Counted from the first letter of the stretch, positions 26,175 to 35,356 are shown. The stretch: DNA of 64,000 nucleotides from Niveispirillum sp. SYP-B3756 (GCF_009495745.1 NZ_WIDQ01000017.1:1-64000); one strand, 5' to 3'. Notes: generated from the letters alone by a model not told the origin. Made by a program: numbers and translations.

Positions 26175-26259
26175 CCGTCACCCCGGCGTAGGCCGGGGTC
26201 CAGGGGCCACAGGCGCTTTGCTATACGATACTGGACCCCGGCCTGCGCCGGGGTGACGG
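26175..26259. repeat. Long palindromic REP-type element between nadA and nadB
   Basis: Two 29-base arms (26175-26203 and 26231-26259) are complementary with one mismatch around a 27-base loop. The outer ends read CCGTCACCCCGG and CCGGGGTGACGG. It belongs to the same general class as the elements at 40401-40430 and 44326-44398 (CCGTCAttCC ends). Lying inside the nad operon, it would form a stable mRNA hairpin and could set the nadA:nadBC ratio. Confidence 0.8.
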
Positions 26260-26293
26260 GAGAGAGGGTTTATCAAGGGTAGCGCCGCCCCCC

Positions 26294-27307
26294 TTACTTC
26301 TTCCCCACCGCCAGCATCCGTTCCACCGCCAGCCGGGCGCGGCCGGCGATGGCGGGGTCGACATGCACCTGGGGCTGCATGGTCTGCAGGCTCTCCAGAA
26401 TGTTGGACAGGGTAATCCGGCGCATGTGCGGGCACAGGTTGCAGGGGCGGACAAATTCCACCGCCGGATTGGTGGCCGCCAGATTGTCGGCCATCGAACA
26501 TTCGGTGATCAGCAGCACGCGCTTGGGCTGCTGGCCTTCCACATAATCCTGCATCTTGGCGGTGGAGCCGACGAAATCCGCCTCCGCCAGCACATCTGGC
26601 GGACATTCCGGGTGCGCAATGATGGTGATATCGCCCTTGAACTGGGTGCGATAGGCCTTCAACTGGTCGCCGCTGAAGCGTTCATGCACCTCGCAATGGC
26701 CCTTCCAGGCGATCACTTTTTTGGTCGTCTGGGTCGCCACCCACTTGGCCAGATATTCATCGGGGATGCACAGCACCTCGTCACCGGGCAGGGAGTTGAT
26801 CACCTCCACCGCATTGCCGGACGTGATGCAAACATCGCTTTCCGCCTTCACCGCCGCCGAGGTGTTGACATATGTCGCAATCGGAACACCTGGGTAACGT
26901 TCGCGCAGCAGCCGCACGTCGGCGGCCGTGATGCTGTCGGCCAGCGAACAGCCGGCATCCATGGCCGGCATCAGCACCACCTTTTCAGGCGAGAGAATCT
27001 TGGCCGTTTCGGCCATGAAATGAACGCCGGCCAGCACGATGACATCGGCGTCCGTCTCCGCGGCCTTGCGGGCCAGCAGCAAACTGTCGCCCACAATATC
27101 CGCCACGGTGTGGAAGATTTCCGGTGCCTGGTAATTATGCGCCAGCACCACGGCGTTGCGTTCCCGCTTCAGCTTGTTGATGGCGTGGACCAGGGGGGCA
27201 TGGAAGGGCCATTCCACAGCCGGAATGACATCGCGCACCCGATCATAGATCGGCCGCGTCGCCTCGGCGATCTCAGGTGTATAGGCCAGATCGGCAGCAG
27301 CGTGCAT
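26294..27307 (-). CDS. nadA: Quinolinate synthase
   Basis: [4Fe-4S] enzyme joining iminoaspartate and dihydroxyacetone phosphate into quinolinate. The 337-residue protein has the expected three cluster cysteines: Cys120 (DAGCSLAD), Cys205 (KGHCEVHE) and Cys292 (PCNLCPHM). It also has the family blocks [20 protein letters not shown] and [13 protein letters not shown]. The ATG at 27307 is preceded by TTGGAG. It is the first gene of the nad operon. About 100-150 bases upstream are two tandem palindromes suited to repressor binding. Confidence 0.96.
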   Translation of the reverse strand: MHAAADLAYTPEIAEATRPIYDRVRDVIPAVEWPFHAPLVHAINKLKRERNAVVLAHNYQAPEIFHTVADIVGDSLLLARKAAETDADVIVLAGVHFMAETAKILSPEKVVLMPAMDAGCSLADSITAADVRLLRERYPGVPIATYVNTSAAVKAESDVCITSGNAVEVINSLPGDEVLCIPDEYLAKWVATQTTKKVIAWKGHCEVHERFSGDQLKAYRTQFKGDITIIAHPECPPDVLAEADFVGSTAKMQDYVEGQQPKRVLLITECSMADNLAATNPAVEFVRPCNLCPHMRRITLSNILESLQTMQPQVHVDPAIAGRARLAVERMLAVGKK

Positions 27308-27404
27308 CAACCCAACTCCAACGGGCCATCCCGGTAAAGCGGTCGGGAAGGCGCTTTGTGACGAACCGGACGCTCGCCGCGAACATGCAGGGTGCCTGTC
27401 AGTA

Positions 27405-27461
27405 CCCCTTATGCTCGAATTGAGCATTACTCCCCCTTATGCTCGCGCAGAGTATAAGGGG
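27405..27461. promoter_or_regulatory. Tandem palindromic operators upstream of nadA
   Basis: Two copies of CCCCTTATGCTC start at 27405 and 27433. Each is completed as a palindrome: ATGCTC-GAATT-GAGCAT (27411-27427) and TTATGCTC-GCGCA-GAGTATAA (27437-27457). Centres are about 28 bases apart, near three helical turns. A perfect -35 TTGACA on the minus strand lies at 27462-27467, so the operators cover the nadA promoter core. This fits repression of nadABC by an NAD-responsive regulator (NadQ has been described in alphaproteobacteria); the regulator's identity is inferred. Confidence 0.65.
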
Positions 27462-27624
27462 TGTCAAGCCCCAGCACCCACCCTGTCACGCGCCTGTCAC
27501 AGTGCGGTCAGAACCCAATCGCATATGTGCAGCGCAACATTATTGCGGATTTCGCTTTACGCAATCATCAGGCGCTGCCGTCAAACTGCCAGATTGACCT
27601 GTACAGGGGGTGCTGAGCCGGCCG

Positions 27625-28884
27625 TCAGCCGGCAACCCCATACCGCCGTTTCGCCTCAATCGTCAGGCCCAGGCCGACGGCACCGAACTTGTCGCCTTCC
27701 ACGATGCGGGCACCCGGCATGGCCCCGATGATGGCACCGCGCACGGCGGGCAGCAGGGTGGAACCGCCGGTCAGGAACACGGCACCCACCTGATCGGCCC
27801 GCAACCCCGCCTGGGTCAGGCAGTCGCGCGTCTGGGTGGCCAGCCGCTGCACCGGGTCGGCAACGGCCACGGCCAGCCGGTCGCGCGTGGTGGGGGCGGT
27901 CAGGCCGGCTTCCACCAGCGCCAGATCAATCTCCACCCGTTCATGGTCGGACAGGGCAATCTTGCCCTCCTCCACCCGCATGGCCAGGGCGTGGCCCAGA
28001 TGCTGTTCCAGCACAATGGCCAGCCGTTCCAGCAGATCCGGCTGGCGGGCCTCCCGCATCAACCGGCGCACATCGGCCAGCACGCCCGGCGTATAGAGGA
28101 AGTTGATCTTGGCCCAGGTGGCCAGATCGACGAACAGATGGTTGGGCGTCAGCAGCCCGTTGCGCAGCAGAGGGGAACGATAGCCCAGATGCGGCATCAC
28201 CGCTTCCAGTGACAGCAGCCGGTCGAAATCCGTCCCGCCGATGCGCAAGCCCTCGTTGGCCAGGATATCCCCGGCCCGATCGGGCTTGGCGGCGTGATCG
28301 GGGCCGATGCGGACGATGGAAAAGTCCGAGGTACCGCCGCCAATATCGGCGATCAGGGCGATTTCCTCCCGCGCCACCTGCGCTTCATAGGCAAGCGCGG
28401 CGGCGATGGGTTCATACTGAAAACTGACCTCCGCAAAGCCGCTGGCCCGTGCGATATCGGCCAACGCGTCTTCGGCGCGCGCATCGGCGGCGTCATCACC
28501 ATCCACGAAATGCACCGGGCGGCCATGCACCACGCGGGTCAGTTCCACGCCCGTCGCAGCCTCTGCCGTGGTCTTTATGTGCCTAATCACCAGGCCGATC
28601 ACCTCCCGGAAGCCGACGCGGCGGCGGCCCAGCAGGGTCTCCTCATCAATCAGGCTGGTGCCCAGCACCGATTTGATCGACCGCATCAACCGCCCCTCGC
28701 CGCCAGCCACATAGGCATTGATGGCGGCACGGCCGAAGGCGGGGTGATGCGTCTCAAAATCAAAGAAAATGGCGCTGGGCAGCGTCTCATGCCGGCCCTC
28801 CAGCGCAATCATCCGCGCCCCCTGCGCCCCGGCAATGCCAAGGGTGGAATTGGACGTGCCGAAATCAAGACCGCAGGCCGTCAT
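27625..28884 (-). CDS. Hsp70-family protein (YegD-like, truncated chaperone)
   Basis: A 419-residue actin-fold ATPase. Phosphate 1 is CGLDFGTSNSTLGIA, phosphate 2 is LIADIGGGTSDFSIVRI, and the adenosine motif is VFLTGGSTLLPAVR. It has EPIAAALAYEA but no full C-terminal peptide-binding domain, which matches the short YegD-type Hsp70 homologues. Start at 28884 (MTACGLDFG) is favoured because GAAGG lies 8 bases upstream; ATGs at 28890 and 28893 are alternatives. It stands alone, with no DnaJ or GrpE gene nearby. The client is unknown. Confidence 0.88.
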   Translation of the reverse strand: MTACGLDFGTSNSTLGIAGAQGARMIALEGRHETLPSAIFFDFETHHPAFGRAAINAYVAGGEGRLMRSIKSVLGTSLIDEETLLGRRRVGFREVIGLVIRHIKTTAEAATGVELTRVVHGRPVHFVDGDDAADARAEDALADIARASGFAEVSFQYEPIAAALAYEAQVAREEIALIADIGGGTSDFSIVRIGPDHAAKPDRAGDILANEGLRIGGTDFDRLLSLEAVMPHLGYRSPLLRNGLLTPNHLFVDLATWAKINFLYTPGVLADVRRLMREARQPDLLERLAIVLEQHLGHALAMRVEEGKIALSDHERVEIDLALVEAGLTAPTTRDRLAVAVADPVQRLATQTRDCLTQAGLRADQVGAVFLTGGSTLLPAVRGAIIGAMPGARIVEGDKFGAVGLGLTIEAKRRYGVAG

Positions 28885-29065
28885 CTTCATCACCTTCGAA
28901 GGGGGCCAACCGAGCGGCCGGAAAAAAAGGGGGCGGGGTGTTTAAGCGATATGCAGGGTATGCGTCAAGATGCCGACATCGCCGGCAACGCGCATGAGGC
29001 CACGATCCTGCGCCCCGGAACCGTTTCACCCTGGCCCCACCAGCCTGATCCAGACAGCCGCCACC

Positions 29066-29095
29066 TTGACAGGCGGCGGCTGAGGGGCTTTAAAA
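29066..29095 (+). promoter_or_regulatory. Promoter of the metZ riboswitch leader
   Basis: A perfect TTGACA (29066-29071) is followed after 17 bases by TTTAAA (29089-29094), or after 18 by TTAAAA. The predicted start at about 29100-29102 coincides with the first base of the SAM-II aptamer, so the riboswitch begins the transcript. Confidence 0.65.
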
Positions 29096-29100
29096 GTGGG

Positions 29101-29156
29101 ACGTGGTGATTTGTGACCGGATTGCAGGCCACGTTGAAAAGAAACTGCTAAAAGGT
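29101..29156 (+). ncRNA. SAM-II riboswitch (metA/metZ leader motif)
   Basis: The aptamer has the SAM-II form: P1 5' arm ACGTGG (29101-29106), GTGATTTG, the ACCGGATTGCAGG segment, P1 3' arm CCACGT (29129-29134), then GAAAAGAAACTGCTAAAAGG forming the pseudoknot and ending in CTAAAAGG. It lies 100 bases upstream of the metZ start, its standard location in alphaproteobacteria. Binding of S-adenosylmethionine should turn metZ off. A GGGCCTG/CAGGCCC hairpin (29210-29231) lies between aptamer and gene. Confidence 0.93.
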
Positions 29157-29258
29157 CGAAGCCATTGCCGCCGGATTCCCCGGCCTAAAGGGCCTCGATC
29201 GGTCGGTCGGGGCCTGTTTCATTTCAGGCCCGTGCTTGCATGAAGGGCCCTGGAAACG

Positions 29259-30461
29259 ATGGCACATGATCCGTCTGACAATCTGAACCCCGCCACCCTG
29301 CTGGTGCATGGCGGCACCCGCCGCAGCCAGTTTGAGGAGACGAGCGAGGCGATCTTCATGACCTCCGGCTATGTCTATGACAGTGCCGAGGCTGCGGAGG
29401 CCGCCTTCATCAATGACGGTTCGCGCTTCGTCTATAGCCGCTTCCGCAACCCCACCGTGGCGATGTTTGAGGATCGGCTGGCCCTGTACGAAGGGTTCCC
29501 GCGCTGCTTTGGCACCGGGTCTGGCATGGCCGCCGTTCATGCCGCCGTGTTCAGCCTGCTGAAGGCGGGCGACCGGCTGGTGGCCAGCCGCGCCCTGTTC
29601 GGCTCCTGCCTTTATATCGTGAATGATCTAGCCCGGCGCTTCGGCATTGAAAGCGTAATCATCGACGGCACCAAGCCGGAGGAATGGGAAAAGGCCCTGT
29701 CCGTTCCCACCAACCTGGTGTTCCTGGAAACCCCCAGCAACCCGTGCCTGGAGGTAGTGGACCTGTCCCATGTGGTGCCGCTGGCGCACAAGGCCGGGGC
29801 CAAGGTGGTGGTGGATAATGTGTTCGCCACGCCAGTGCTGCAAAAGCCGCGTGATTTCGGCGTGGATGTCGTCGTCTATTCCGCCACCAAGCATATTGAT
29901 GGCCAGGGCCGCTGCCTGGGCGGTGCCATCCTGTGCGATGATGAGGTGGCGGCCCTGCTGGCCCCCTATCTGCGCCATACCGGCCCGGCGCTGAGCCCCT
30001 TCAATGCCTGGCTGCTGCTGAAGGGTCTGGAAACGCTGGAACTGCGCGTGCGCGCCCAGTCCGCCAGCGCCCTGAAGGTGGCGCAGTTCCTGGAAAGCCA
30101 CCCGGCGGTGGAGCGGGTGCTTTATGCCGGGCTGGACAGCCACCCGCAGCGGGAATTGCTGAAGCGGCAGATGGATGGCGGCAGCAACCTGATCTGCTTC
30201 CATCTGAAACCGTTCCAGGGCGATGCCAAGGCCGCCGCCTTCACCACCCTGAACAATCTGCGCGTCATCAAGATTTCCAACAATCTGGGCGACAGCAAGA
30301 GCCTGGCCACCCACCCTTTCACCACCACGCATCAGCGTTTGACGGTGGAAGAAAAGGCGACGCTGGGCATTGGTGCCGGCACCATCCGCCTGTCGGTGGG
30401 GCTGGAAAATGCCGATGACCTGATCACCGACCTGAAGCGCGGGCTTGATCAATTGGTGTGA
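29259..30461 (+). CDS. metZ: O-succinylhomoserine sulfhydrylase
   Basis: PLP enzyme making homocysteine from O-succinylhomoserine and sulfide, for methionine synthesis. The 400-residue protein belongs to the Cys/Met metabolism family: SRFRNPTVAMFEDRLALYEG, the FGTGSGMAAVHAAV block, and the PLP lysine in VVVYSATKHIDGQGRCLGG. The closing block TTTHQRLTVEEK with IRLSVGLENADDLI is typical of MetZ. It is controlled by a SAM-II riboswitch and ends at a strong intrinsic terminator. It is a single-gene unit. Confidence 0.96.
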   Translation: MAHDPSDNLNPATLLVHGGTRRSQFEETSEAIFMTSGYVYDSAEAAEAAFINDGSRFVYSRFRNPTVAMFEDRLALYEGFPRCFGTGSGMAAVHAAVFSLLKAGDRLVASRALFGSCLYIVNDLARRFGIESVIIDGTKPEEWEKALSVPTNLVFLETPSNPCLEVVDLSHVVPLAHKAGAKVVVDNVFATPVLQKPRDFGVDVVVYSATKHIDGQGRCLGGAILCDDEVAALLAPYLRHTGPALSPFNAWLLLKGLETLELRVRAQSASALKVAQFLESHPAVERVLYAGLDSHPQRELLKRQMDGGSNLICFHLKPFQGDAKAAAFTTLNNLRVIKISNNLGDSKSLATHPFTTTHQRLTVEEKATLGIGAGTIRLSVGLENADDLITDLKRGLDQLV

Positions 30462-30466
30462 CGATG

Positions 30467-30504
30467 AATACCTGGAGCCATCTCCCATGGCTCCAGGTAT
30501 TTTC
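30467..30504 (+). terminator. Intrinsic terminator of metZ
   Basis: ATACCTGGAGCCA (30468-30480) and TGGCTCCAGGTAT (30488-30500) form a perfect 13-bp stem with a 7-base loop, followed by TTTTCAT. It begins 6 bases after the metZ stop. Confidence 0.9.
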
Positions 30505-30565
30505 ATAGGCCCTCAATAGCCGGGTGGCGGATCGCGGTGCCCCGCGAAGGCAGGGGCCCCAACGC

Positions 30566-31162
30566 TTATCGCACCAGCCGCAGCGGGGGCACGGGCTGCC
30601 CCTGCGCAGCCCCAGGGGCACGGGCACGCAGGGGCAGCAGCAAGCCCCCCATCGCAAAGATGATCGCCACCGCACGCAAGGTTGTAATCAGTTCCAGCCG
30701 CATTCCCGGCGTGGCCAGCCGGGCCAGCAACAGGTCACCTACCACCAGCCGGGGCCGCTGCAGCCCCGCCACCAGGGTCAGCAGGGCCCGTTCATCCTGG
30801 CTCAACGTGGTGATGCAGCCATTGCCGATTTCCGGCCGGCTGCTGGGATAGTGGTGCAGCTGTTCCAGCGCATCCTCCCATCCCAAAATAGCATCGGCCC
30901 AGCCGCCCGGCAGCAGCCGTTTGAACTCCGCTTCCACCTGATCCCAGCGGAAACGGCCATGGCGCCAGCGCCGCGCCGACCAGAGCAGCAATTGTTCCGG
31001 CCGGGAAAGCGAGAAGACGGTGGTGCCGTCGATCCGGTCGGCCAGATGGCGGACGCGCCGCACATGGCTTTCCGTACCGTCACCACCCTCCGTTGTCGCA
31101 CCGAGCCCCGCTGCCGGGCCGACCGCGACAAGATCCGGCCACCATGCCACCTGCTCGTTCAT
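30566..31162 (-). CDS. Unknown protein behind a Fur-like box
   Basis: A 198-residue protein I do not recognise. The ATG at 31162 has a full AAGGAGG 6 bases upstream, and codon use is normal, so it should be real. The protein is soluble for about 160 residues, with many Trp and Arg (LLLWSARRWRHGRFRWDQ), a CITTLSQDERALLTLVAGLQ block, and one C-terminal hydrophobic helix (TTLRAVAIIFAMGGLLLPL, about 162-182). It is likely an inner-membrane-anchored protein. A Fur-like palindrome lies 37 bases upstream, so iron control is likely. No siderophore or TonB gene is adjacent. Confidence 0.72.
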   Translation of the reverse strand: MNEQVAWWPDLVAVGPAAGLGATTEGGDGTESHVRRVRHLADRIDGTTVFSLSRPEQLLLWSARRWRHGRFRWDQVEAEFKRLLPGGWADAILGWEDALEQLHHYPSSRPEIGNGCITTLSQDERALLTLVAGLQRPRLVVGDLLLARLATPGMRLELITTLRAVAIIFAMGGLLLPLRARAPGAAQGQPVPPLRLVR

Positions 31163-31198
31163 CGCCTGCCTCCTTCGGATTGGCTGGAGATAATCTAT

Positions 31199-31213
31199 TG
31201 CGAATCATTCTTA
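31199..31213. promoter_or_regulatory. Fur-like 7-1-7 box
   Basis: TGCGAAT-C-ATTCTTA fits the TGnGAATnATTCnCA-type Fur 7-1-7 pattern with two or three deviations, within the longer ATTGCGAATCATTCTTAGTT. It lies between the start codon of the unknown gene (31162) and AT-rich DNA upstream. The only gene it can serve is on the minus strand. Confidence 0.5.
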
Positions 31214-31300
31214 GTTACAATGGAGGAATTCAGGGCAGCGGCGACAAAAGACGGATAAGGCTGTTTCTGCTTGCAGCAGGATACCAGCACCTGCCCGCTA

Positions 31301-32236
31301 TCAGGCGCTTTTCGGCAACAGGTCCGGCTCTTCTGCTTGCTGGTCGGGAACGCGCAGGTTGCGCACCTTCAACAGTTTGATGCGGCGGGGGTCGGCCTCG
31401 ACAATCTCAAACACCAGACCAGATTCATGCTGGAAGGTTTCCCCCGGCAAGGGCACACGACCCGCCATGGAGAAGACCAGCCCGCCCAGCGTGTCGACAT
31501 CCACCAGCTCATCAGCATCGAAGAAGCGGCCCAGCTGTTCTTCGAACGTTTCCACCGGGATGCGGGCATCCACCAGCAGGGTGCCGTCGGGGCGGGGCAC
31601 CAGGCGATTCTGTTCCGCCTCGTCATGTTCGTCCTCAATCTCCCCGACGATCTCTTCCACCAGATCCTCGATGGAGATCAGCCCGTCAATGCCGCCAAAC
31701 TCATCCACCACCAGGGCCAGATGCTGGCGGGCCAGGCGCATTTTCAGCAGCAGGTCCAGCACCGGCATGTTGGGGGTGACGATCAGCACGTCGCGGGTGA
31801 TGGCCTGCAGCTCGAACGGCTTGCCGACGGCGACACAGGCCAGCACATCCTTGATATGGACCATGCCGACCACATCGTCCAATTCCTCCCGAAAAACCGG
31901 CATCCGGCTATGGGCTTCATCGGAAAAGCGCCGGATCAGATCGGGCAGGGAAATATCCAGCGGCACGCCGACAATGTCGGCGCGTGGCACCATGGCATCC
32001 ATCACCTTGCGGTGCCGCAGTTTCAGGATATTGGCAAGCAGGGCGCGTTCACCGTCAGCCATGGAAGGCTCGGTGTCGCCCGTCTCCTCGATCAGCTCCT
32101 CAATGGTGCCGCGCAGCGTATCGCCGCCGCGTACACCCAGGATGGAGCGCAGCCAGCCGCGCAGCTGCTGGCTGAAGGAGGGTTGTTCTTCGGCCCCGTC
32201 CTCGCGGGGCGATCGACTGTCGCTAAGGTCGGCCAT
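31301..32236 (-). CDS. corC: CBS-domain protein, CorC/hemolysin family
   Basis: A 311-residue cytosolic protein with two CBS domains (about 75-195: MVPRADIVGVPLD, SRMPVFREELDDVVGMVHIKDV, LVVDEFGGIDGLISIEDLVEE) and a C-terminal CorC/HlyC domain (about 215-300). Family members take part in magnesium and cobalt efflux. It lacks the DUF21 membrane domain, so it is the short CorC form. It is fourth in the operon miaB-phoH-ybeY-corC, 8 bases after ybeY. The usual next gene, lnt, is not present here; an unknown gene on the same strand follows. Confidence 0.9.
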   Translation of the reverse strand: MADLSDSRSPREDGAEEQPSFSQQLRGWLRSILGVRGGDTLRGTIEELIEETGDTEPSMADGERALLANILKLRHRKVMDAMVPRADIVGVPLDISLPDLIRRFSDEAHSRMPVFREELDDVVGMVHIKDVLACVAVGKPFELQAITRDVLIVTPNMPVLDLLLKMRLARQHLALVVDEFGGIDGLISIEDLVEEIVGEIEDEHDEAEQNRLVPRPDGTLLVDARIPVETFEEQLGRFFDADELVDVDTLGGLVFSMAGRVPLPGETFQHESGLVFEIVEADPRRIKLLKVRNLRVPDQQAEEPDLLPKSA

Positions 32237-32244
32237 CTTCTTTA

Positions 32245-32946
32245 TCAGTGGGTTGCTGGGGTGGTCCCGGCATCGCCAGGATCATCATCATCCGGGGCGT
32301 GACCGCCGTCGGCATAGGGATCGGCGATGCCGAACCCTGAAAGTATCTGCGTTTCCAGCCGTTCCATCTGCTCGGCCTCACCATCCTCAATATGGTCGTA
32401 GCCCAGCAGATGCAGCACGCCATGGGTGACGAGGTGGGTCAGATGGTCGGCAAACGCCTTGTTCTGCTCCCGCGCCTCGCGTTCCACGGTTTCGAACGCC
32501 AGGATCACATCGCCCAACAATACAGGAACCGCCGGGCCGGGCGACAGGAAATCATCATCATCCGCATCTTCCGGGGCATCTTCCTCCCCGTCAGGCTCAT
32601 CTTCATATTCATCATCGGCGAAGTCATCGTCGCCGTCGCTGCCATCTTCGCCATCGGCGTGCAGCGCGAAGGACAGCACATTGGTCGGCTTGTCCTTGCC
32701 GCGATAGGTGCGGTTCAGTTCATGCACCGTGTCATCATCGGCCAGCACCAGCGACATTTCCGCCGGCCCTTCGGGCAGCAGGCCGGGTTCGACGGCGAGT
32801 GCTGCGGCCAGGGCGGCATGGGCCGCCCGCTGACACAAAGCCTCGATATCACCGATCCGGTCTTCCCAGCGCGGCTCCTCGATGCTGATCAGAATTTCCA
32901 CGCGGTCGGCGCTGGCATCGGGGGACGGGGGGGAAGCGATGGTCAT
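32245..32946 (-). CDS. ybeY: Endoribonuclease YbeY with acidic insertion
   Basis: Metal-dependent RNase for 16S rRNA 3'-end maturation and ribosome quality control. The 233-residue protein has NRTYRGKDKPTNVLSFA (residues about 78-94) and the zinc motif HGVLHLLGYDH (175-185). Residues about 98-136 form an extra Asp/Glu-rich stretch between the NVLSF strand and the LGDVILA strand, where the usual enzyme has only a few residues. The C-terminal tail is also acidic. The reading frame and codon use remain normal throughout. Its start overlaps the phoH stop (ATGA). Confidence 0.93.
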   Translation of the reverse strand: MTIASPPSPDASADRVEILISIEEPRWEDRIGDIEALCQRAAHAALAAALAVEPGLLPEGPAEMSLVLADDDTVHELNRTYRGKDKPTNVLSFALHADGEDGSDGDDDFADDEYEDEPDGEEDAPEDADDDDFLSPGPAVPVLLGDVILAFETVEREAREQNKAFADHLTHLVTHGVLHLLGYDHIEDGEAEQMERLETQILSGFGIADPYADGGHAPDDDDPGDAGTTPATH

Positions 32947-33971
32947 TGCGGGTTGTCCGGTTTGCTGGCGCGGGCCGCGGCATCATAGGCGCGTACAATA
33001 CGGCCAACCATCGGGTGGCGCACGACATCCTGGTCGCCGAATTCCACGAACGAAACACCTTCCACCCCCTTCAGGATGGTCAACGCCTCCTTCATGCCGG
33101 ATTTGGTGCCCGATGGCAGGTCGATCTGGGTAACGTCGCCCGTCACCACCATGCGGCTGCCTTCCCCCATGCGGGTCAGGAACATTTTCATCTGCATGGG
33201 CGTGGTGTTCTGCGCCTCGTCCAGAATGACAAAAGCGTGTGCAAGTGTGCGCCCGCGCATGAAGGCGAGCGGTGCCACCTCAATCACGCCGGTTTCGATA
33301 CGCTTGGCCACCTGATCGGGCGGCAGCATGTCGTTCAGCGCGTCATAGAGCGGGCGTAGGTACGGATCGACCTTGTCCTTCATGTCACCGGGCAGGAAGC
33401 CCAGCCGTTCGCCGGCCTCCACCGCCGGGCGGGACAGCACGATGCGGTCCACCTTGCCCTGCAGCAGCAGGCTGACCGCCTGGGCGACGGCCAGATAGGT
33501 CTTGCCGGTGCCGGCGGGGCCCAGGCCGAACACCAGCTCATTCTCGTTCAGCGCCTCCAGATACCGGGCCTGGGTGGCGCTGCGCGGGGTGATGACACGG
33601 CGCTTGGTGCGGATGGCGCCATTGGGGTCGGACAGCTGCGCCAGCCCCTGGCCGGCCGACGGCAGATCGGCGCTGATCGCCATGCGGGCGGCGGCATCCA
33701 CCTCCGCCGGGCCGACGGGCAGGCCGGCGCGCAACCGCTCCCACAGGGCCAGAAAGACGGTGCGCGCCGCATCCATGCCCTGCTGATTGCCAGCAATGGT
33801 CAGCACATTGCCGCGCGTCACCAGCTTAACAGCCAGCTGGCGTTCCACGCGGGCCAGATATTGCTCATGCTCCCCAAACAGCAGGGGCAGCAGACGGTTA
33901 TCGCCAAAGGCCAGTTCGATACGGCCATCGCCATGCCCGGTCACCACCGGGGCGGGATTCTGGGCGCTCAA
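32943..33971 (-). CDS. ybeZ: PhoH-like ATPase (YbeZ)
   Basis: A 342-residue P-loop protein of the PhoH/YbeZ group, a partner of YbeY in RNA processing. Walker A is [13 protein letters not shown], Walker B is [20 protein letters not shown], and there is a sensor-like [13 protein letters not shown]. The N-terminal part (about 20-75) looks KH-like, as in other YbeZ proteins. It overlaps miaB upstream and ybeY downstream by 4 bases each, so the three are translated in a coupled fashion. Confidence 0.94.
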   Translation of the reverse strand: MSAQNPAPVVTGHGDGRIELAFGDNRLLPLLFGEHEQYLARVERQLAVKLVTRGNVLTIAGNQQGMDAARTVFLALWERLRAGLPVGPAEVDAAARMAISADLPSAGQGLAQLSDPNGAIRTKRRVITPRSATQARYLEALNENELVFGLGPAGTGKTYLAVAQAVSLLLQGKVDRIVLSRPAVEAGERLGFLPGDMKDKVDPYLRPLYDALNDMLPPDQVAKRIETGVIEVAPLAFMRGRTLAHAFVILDEAQNTTPMQMKMFLTRMGEGSRMVVTGDVTQIDLPSGTKSGMKEALTILKGVEGVSFVEFGDQDVVRHPMVGRIVRAYDAAARASKPDNPQ

Positions 33972-35356
33972 GCCACCGCCTCCGCCGCAACGGGGGCGGC
34001 GTGTTGCAAGATCGGGTTGGCCAGATCGCCGGCCAGGCTGTTGGCATGGGCACCATGGAGGCGCACATCGACGATGCGTCCCATCAGATGGGCCGGTGCG
34101 AAGGCATGGACCGACTGCATGAAGGGGCTGCGGCCCAGCAACTGGCCCTCCAGCTTGCCCACCCGGTCGAACAGCACCCCGATGGTGCGACCGACCAGCG
34201 ACTGGTTGAAGGCCACCTGCTGCGCGTTCAGCAATTGCTGAACCGCCTGCAGCCGGTCATCCTTTACCATCTCTTCCACCTGCCGATCCCCCATGGAGGC
34301 GGCGGGCGTGCCGGGGCGGGCGGAATATTTGAAGCTATAGGCCTGGGCGAAACCAACATCGTTGATCAGGCGCAGCGTGTCGGCGAAATCCTGGTCCGTC
34401 TCACCGGGGAAACCGGTGATGAAATCCGACGACAGGGCCAGATCGGGCTGGCGGCTGCGCAGCCGGTCAATCAGGCGGCGATAATCATCGGATGTGTGCT
34501 TGCGGTTCATCGCCGCCAAAATGCGGTCGCTGCCCGATTGCACCGGCAGGTGCAGGAAAGGCATCAATTGCGGCACGCTGCCATGGGCGTCGATCAGATC
34601 GTCATCCATGTCGCGCGGGTGGCTGGTGGTGTAGCGGATGCGGGCCAGCCCGTCGATTTCCGCCAGCGCCCGGATCAGCCGACCCAGACCCCAGACCTTG
34701 CCATCCGGCCCCTCGCCATGGAAGGCGTTGACGTTCTGGCCCAGCAGGGTGATTTCCACCGTGCCGCCGGCCACCATGCGCCGCGCTTCGGCCAGCACCT
34801 GGGCGACCGGGCGGCTATATTCTGATCCGCGCGTATAGGGCACGACACAGAAGGTGCAGAACTTGTCACAGCCTTCCTGCACCGACAGGAAGGCGGCGGC
34901 CCCGTGCTGGCGCGCGCCTTCTTCCGGCAACAGGTCGAATTTGCTTTCAACCGGGAAGTCGGTATTCACCACCCCGCCGGCCCCGCGCACGGCGCGCGTC
35001 ACCATTTCCGGCAGTTGGTGATAGGTCTGCGGCCCGAACACCATATCCACATGCGGGGCCCGCATGATGATCTCAGCGCCCTCGGCCTGGGCGACACAGC
35101 CGGCCACGGCCAGCACCATGCGCCCACCCTCGGCGGCCTTGTCATTCTGCATCAGGCGCAGGCGGCCCAGCTCGGAATAAACCTTTTCCGATGCCTTTTC
35201 GCGGATATGGCAGGTGTTGAGGATGACCATGTCAGCGCCTTCCGGCGTGTCGGTCGGCTCATACCCCAGGGGTGCCAGGACATCGACCATGCGGTCGCTG
35301 TCATAGACGTTCATCTGGCAGCCATAGGTCTTGATGAACAGCTTCTTCTTCAACAA
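33968..35356 (-). CDS. miaB: tRNA-2-methylthio-N6-dimethylallyladenosine synthase
   Basis: Radical-SAM methylthiotransferase acting on i6A37 of tRNAs. The 462-residue protein has the N-terminal cluster cysteines Cys13, Cys49 and Cys87, the radical-SAM triad Cys163, Cys167 and Cys170 (GCDKFCTFC), and a C-terminal TRAM domain (about 380-445). The start is a TTG at 35356 followed by a second TTG, with a G-rich stretch just upstream; no ATG precedes the conserved IKTYGCQMN. It is first in the operon miaB-phoH-ybeY-corC. Confidence 0.95.
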   Translation of the reverse strand: MLKKKLFIKTYGCQMNVYDSDRMVDVLAPLGYEPTDTPEGADMVILNTCHIREKASEKVYSELGRLRLMQNDKAAEGGRMVLAVAGCVAQAEGAEIIMRAPHVDMVFGPQTYHQLPEMVTRAVRGAGGVVNTDFPVESKFDLLPEEGARQHGAAAFLSVQEGCDKFCTFCVVPYTRGSEYSRPVAQVLAEARRMVAGGTVEITLLGQNVNAFHGEGPDGKVWGLGRLIRALAEIDGLARIRYTTSHPRDMDDDLIDAHGSVPQLMPFLHLPVQSGSDRILAAMNRKHTSDDYRRLIDRLRSRQPDLALSSDFITGFPGETDQDFADTLRLINDVGFAQAYSFKYSARPGTPAASMGDRQVEEMVKDDRLQAVQQLLNAQQVAFNQSLVGRTIGVLFDRVGKLEGQLLGRSPFMQSVHAFAPAHLMGRIVDVRLHGAHANSLAGDLANPILQHAAPVAAEAVA

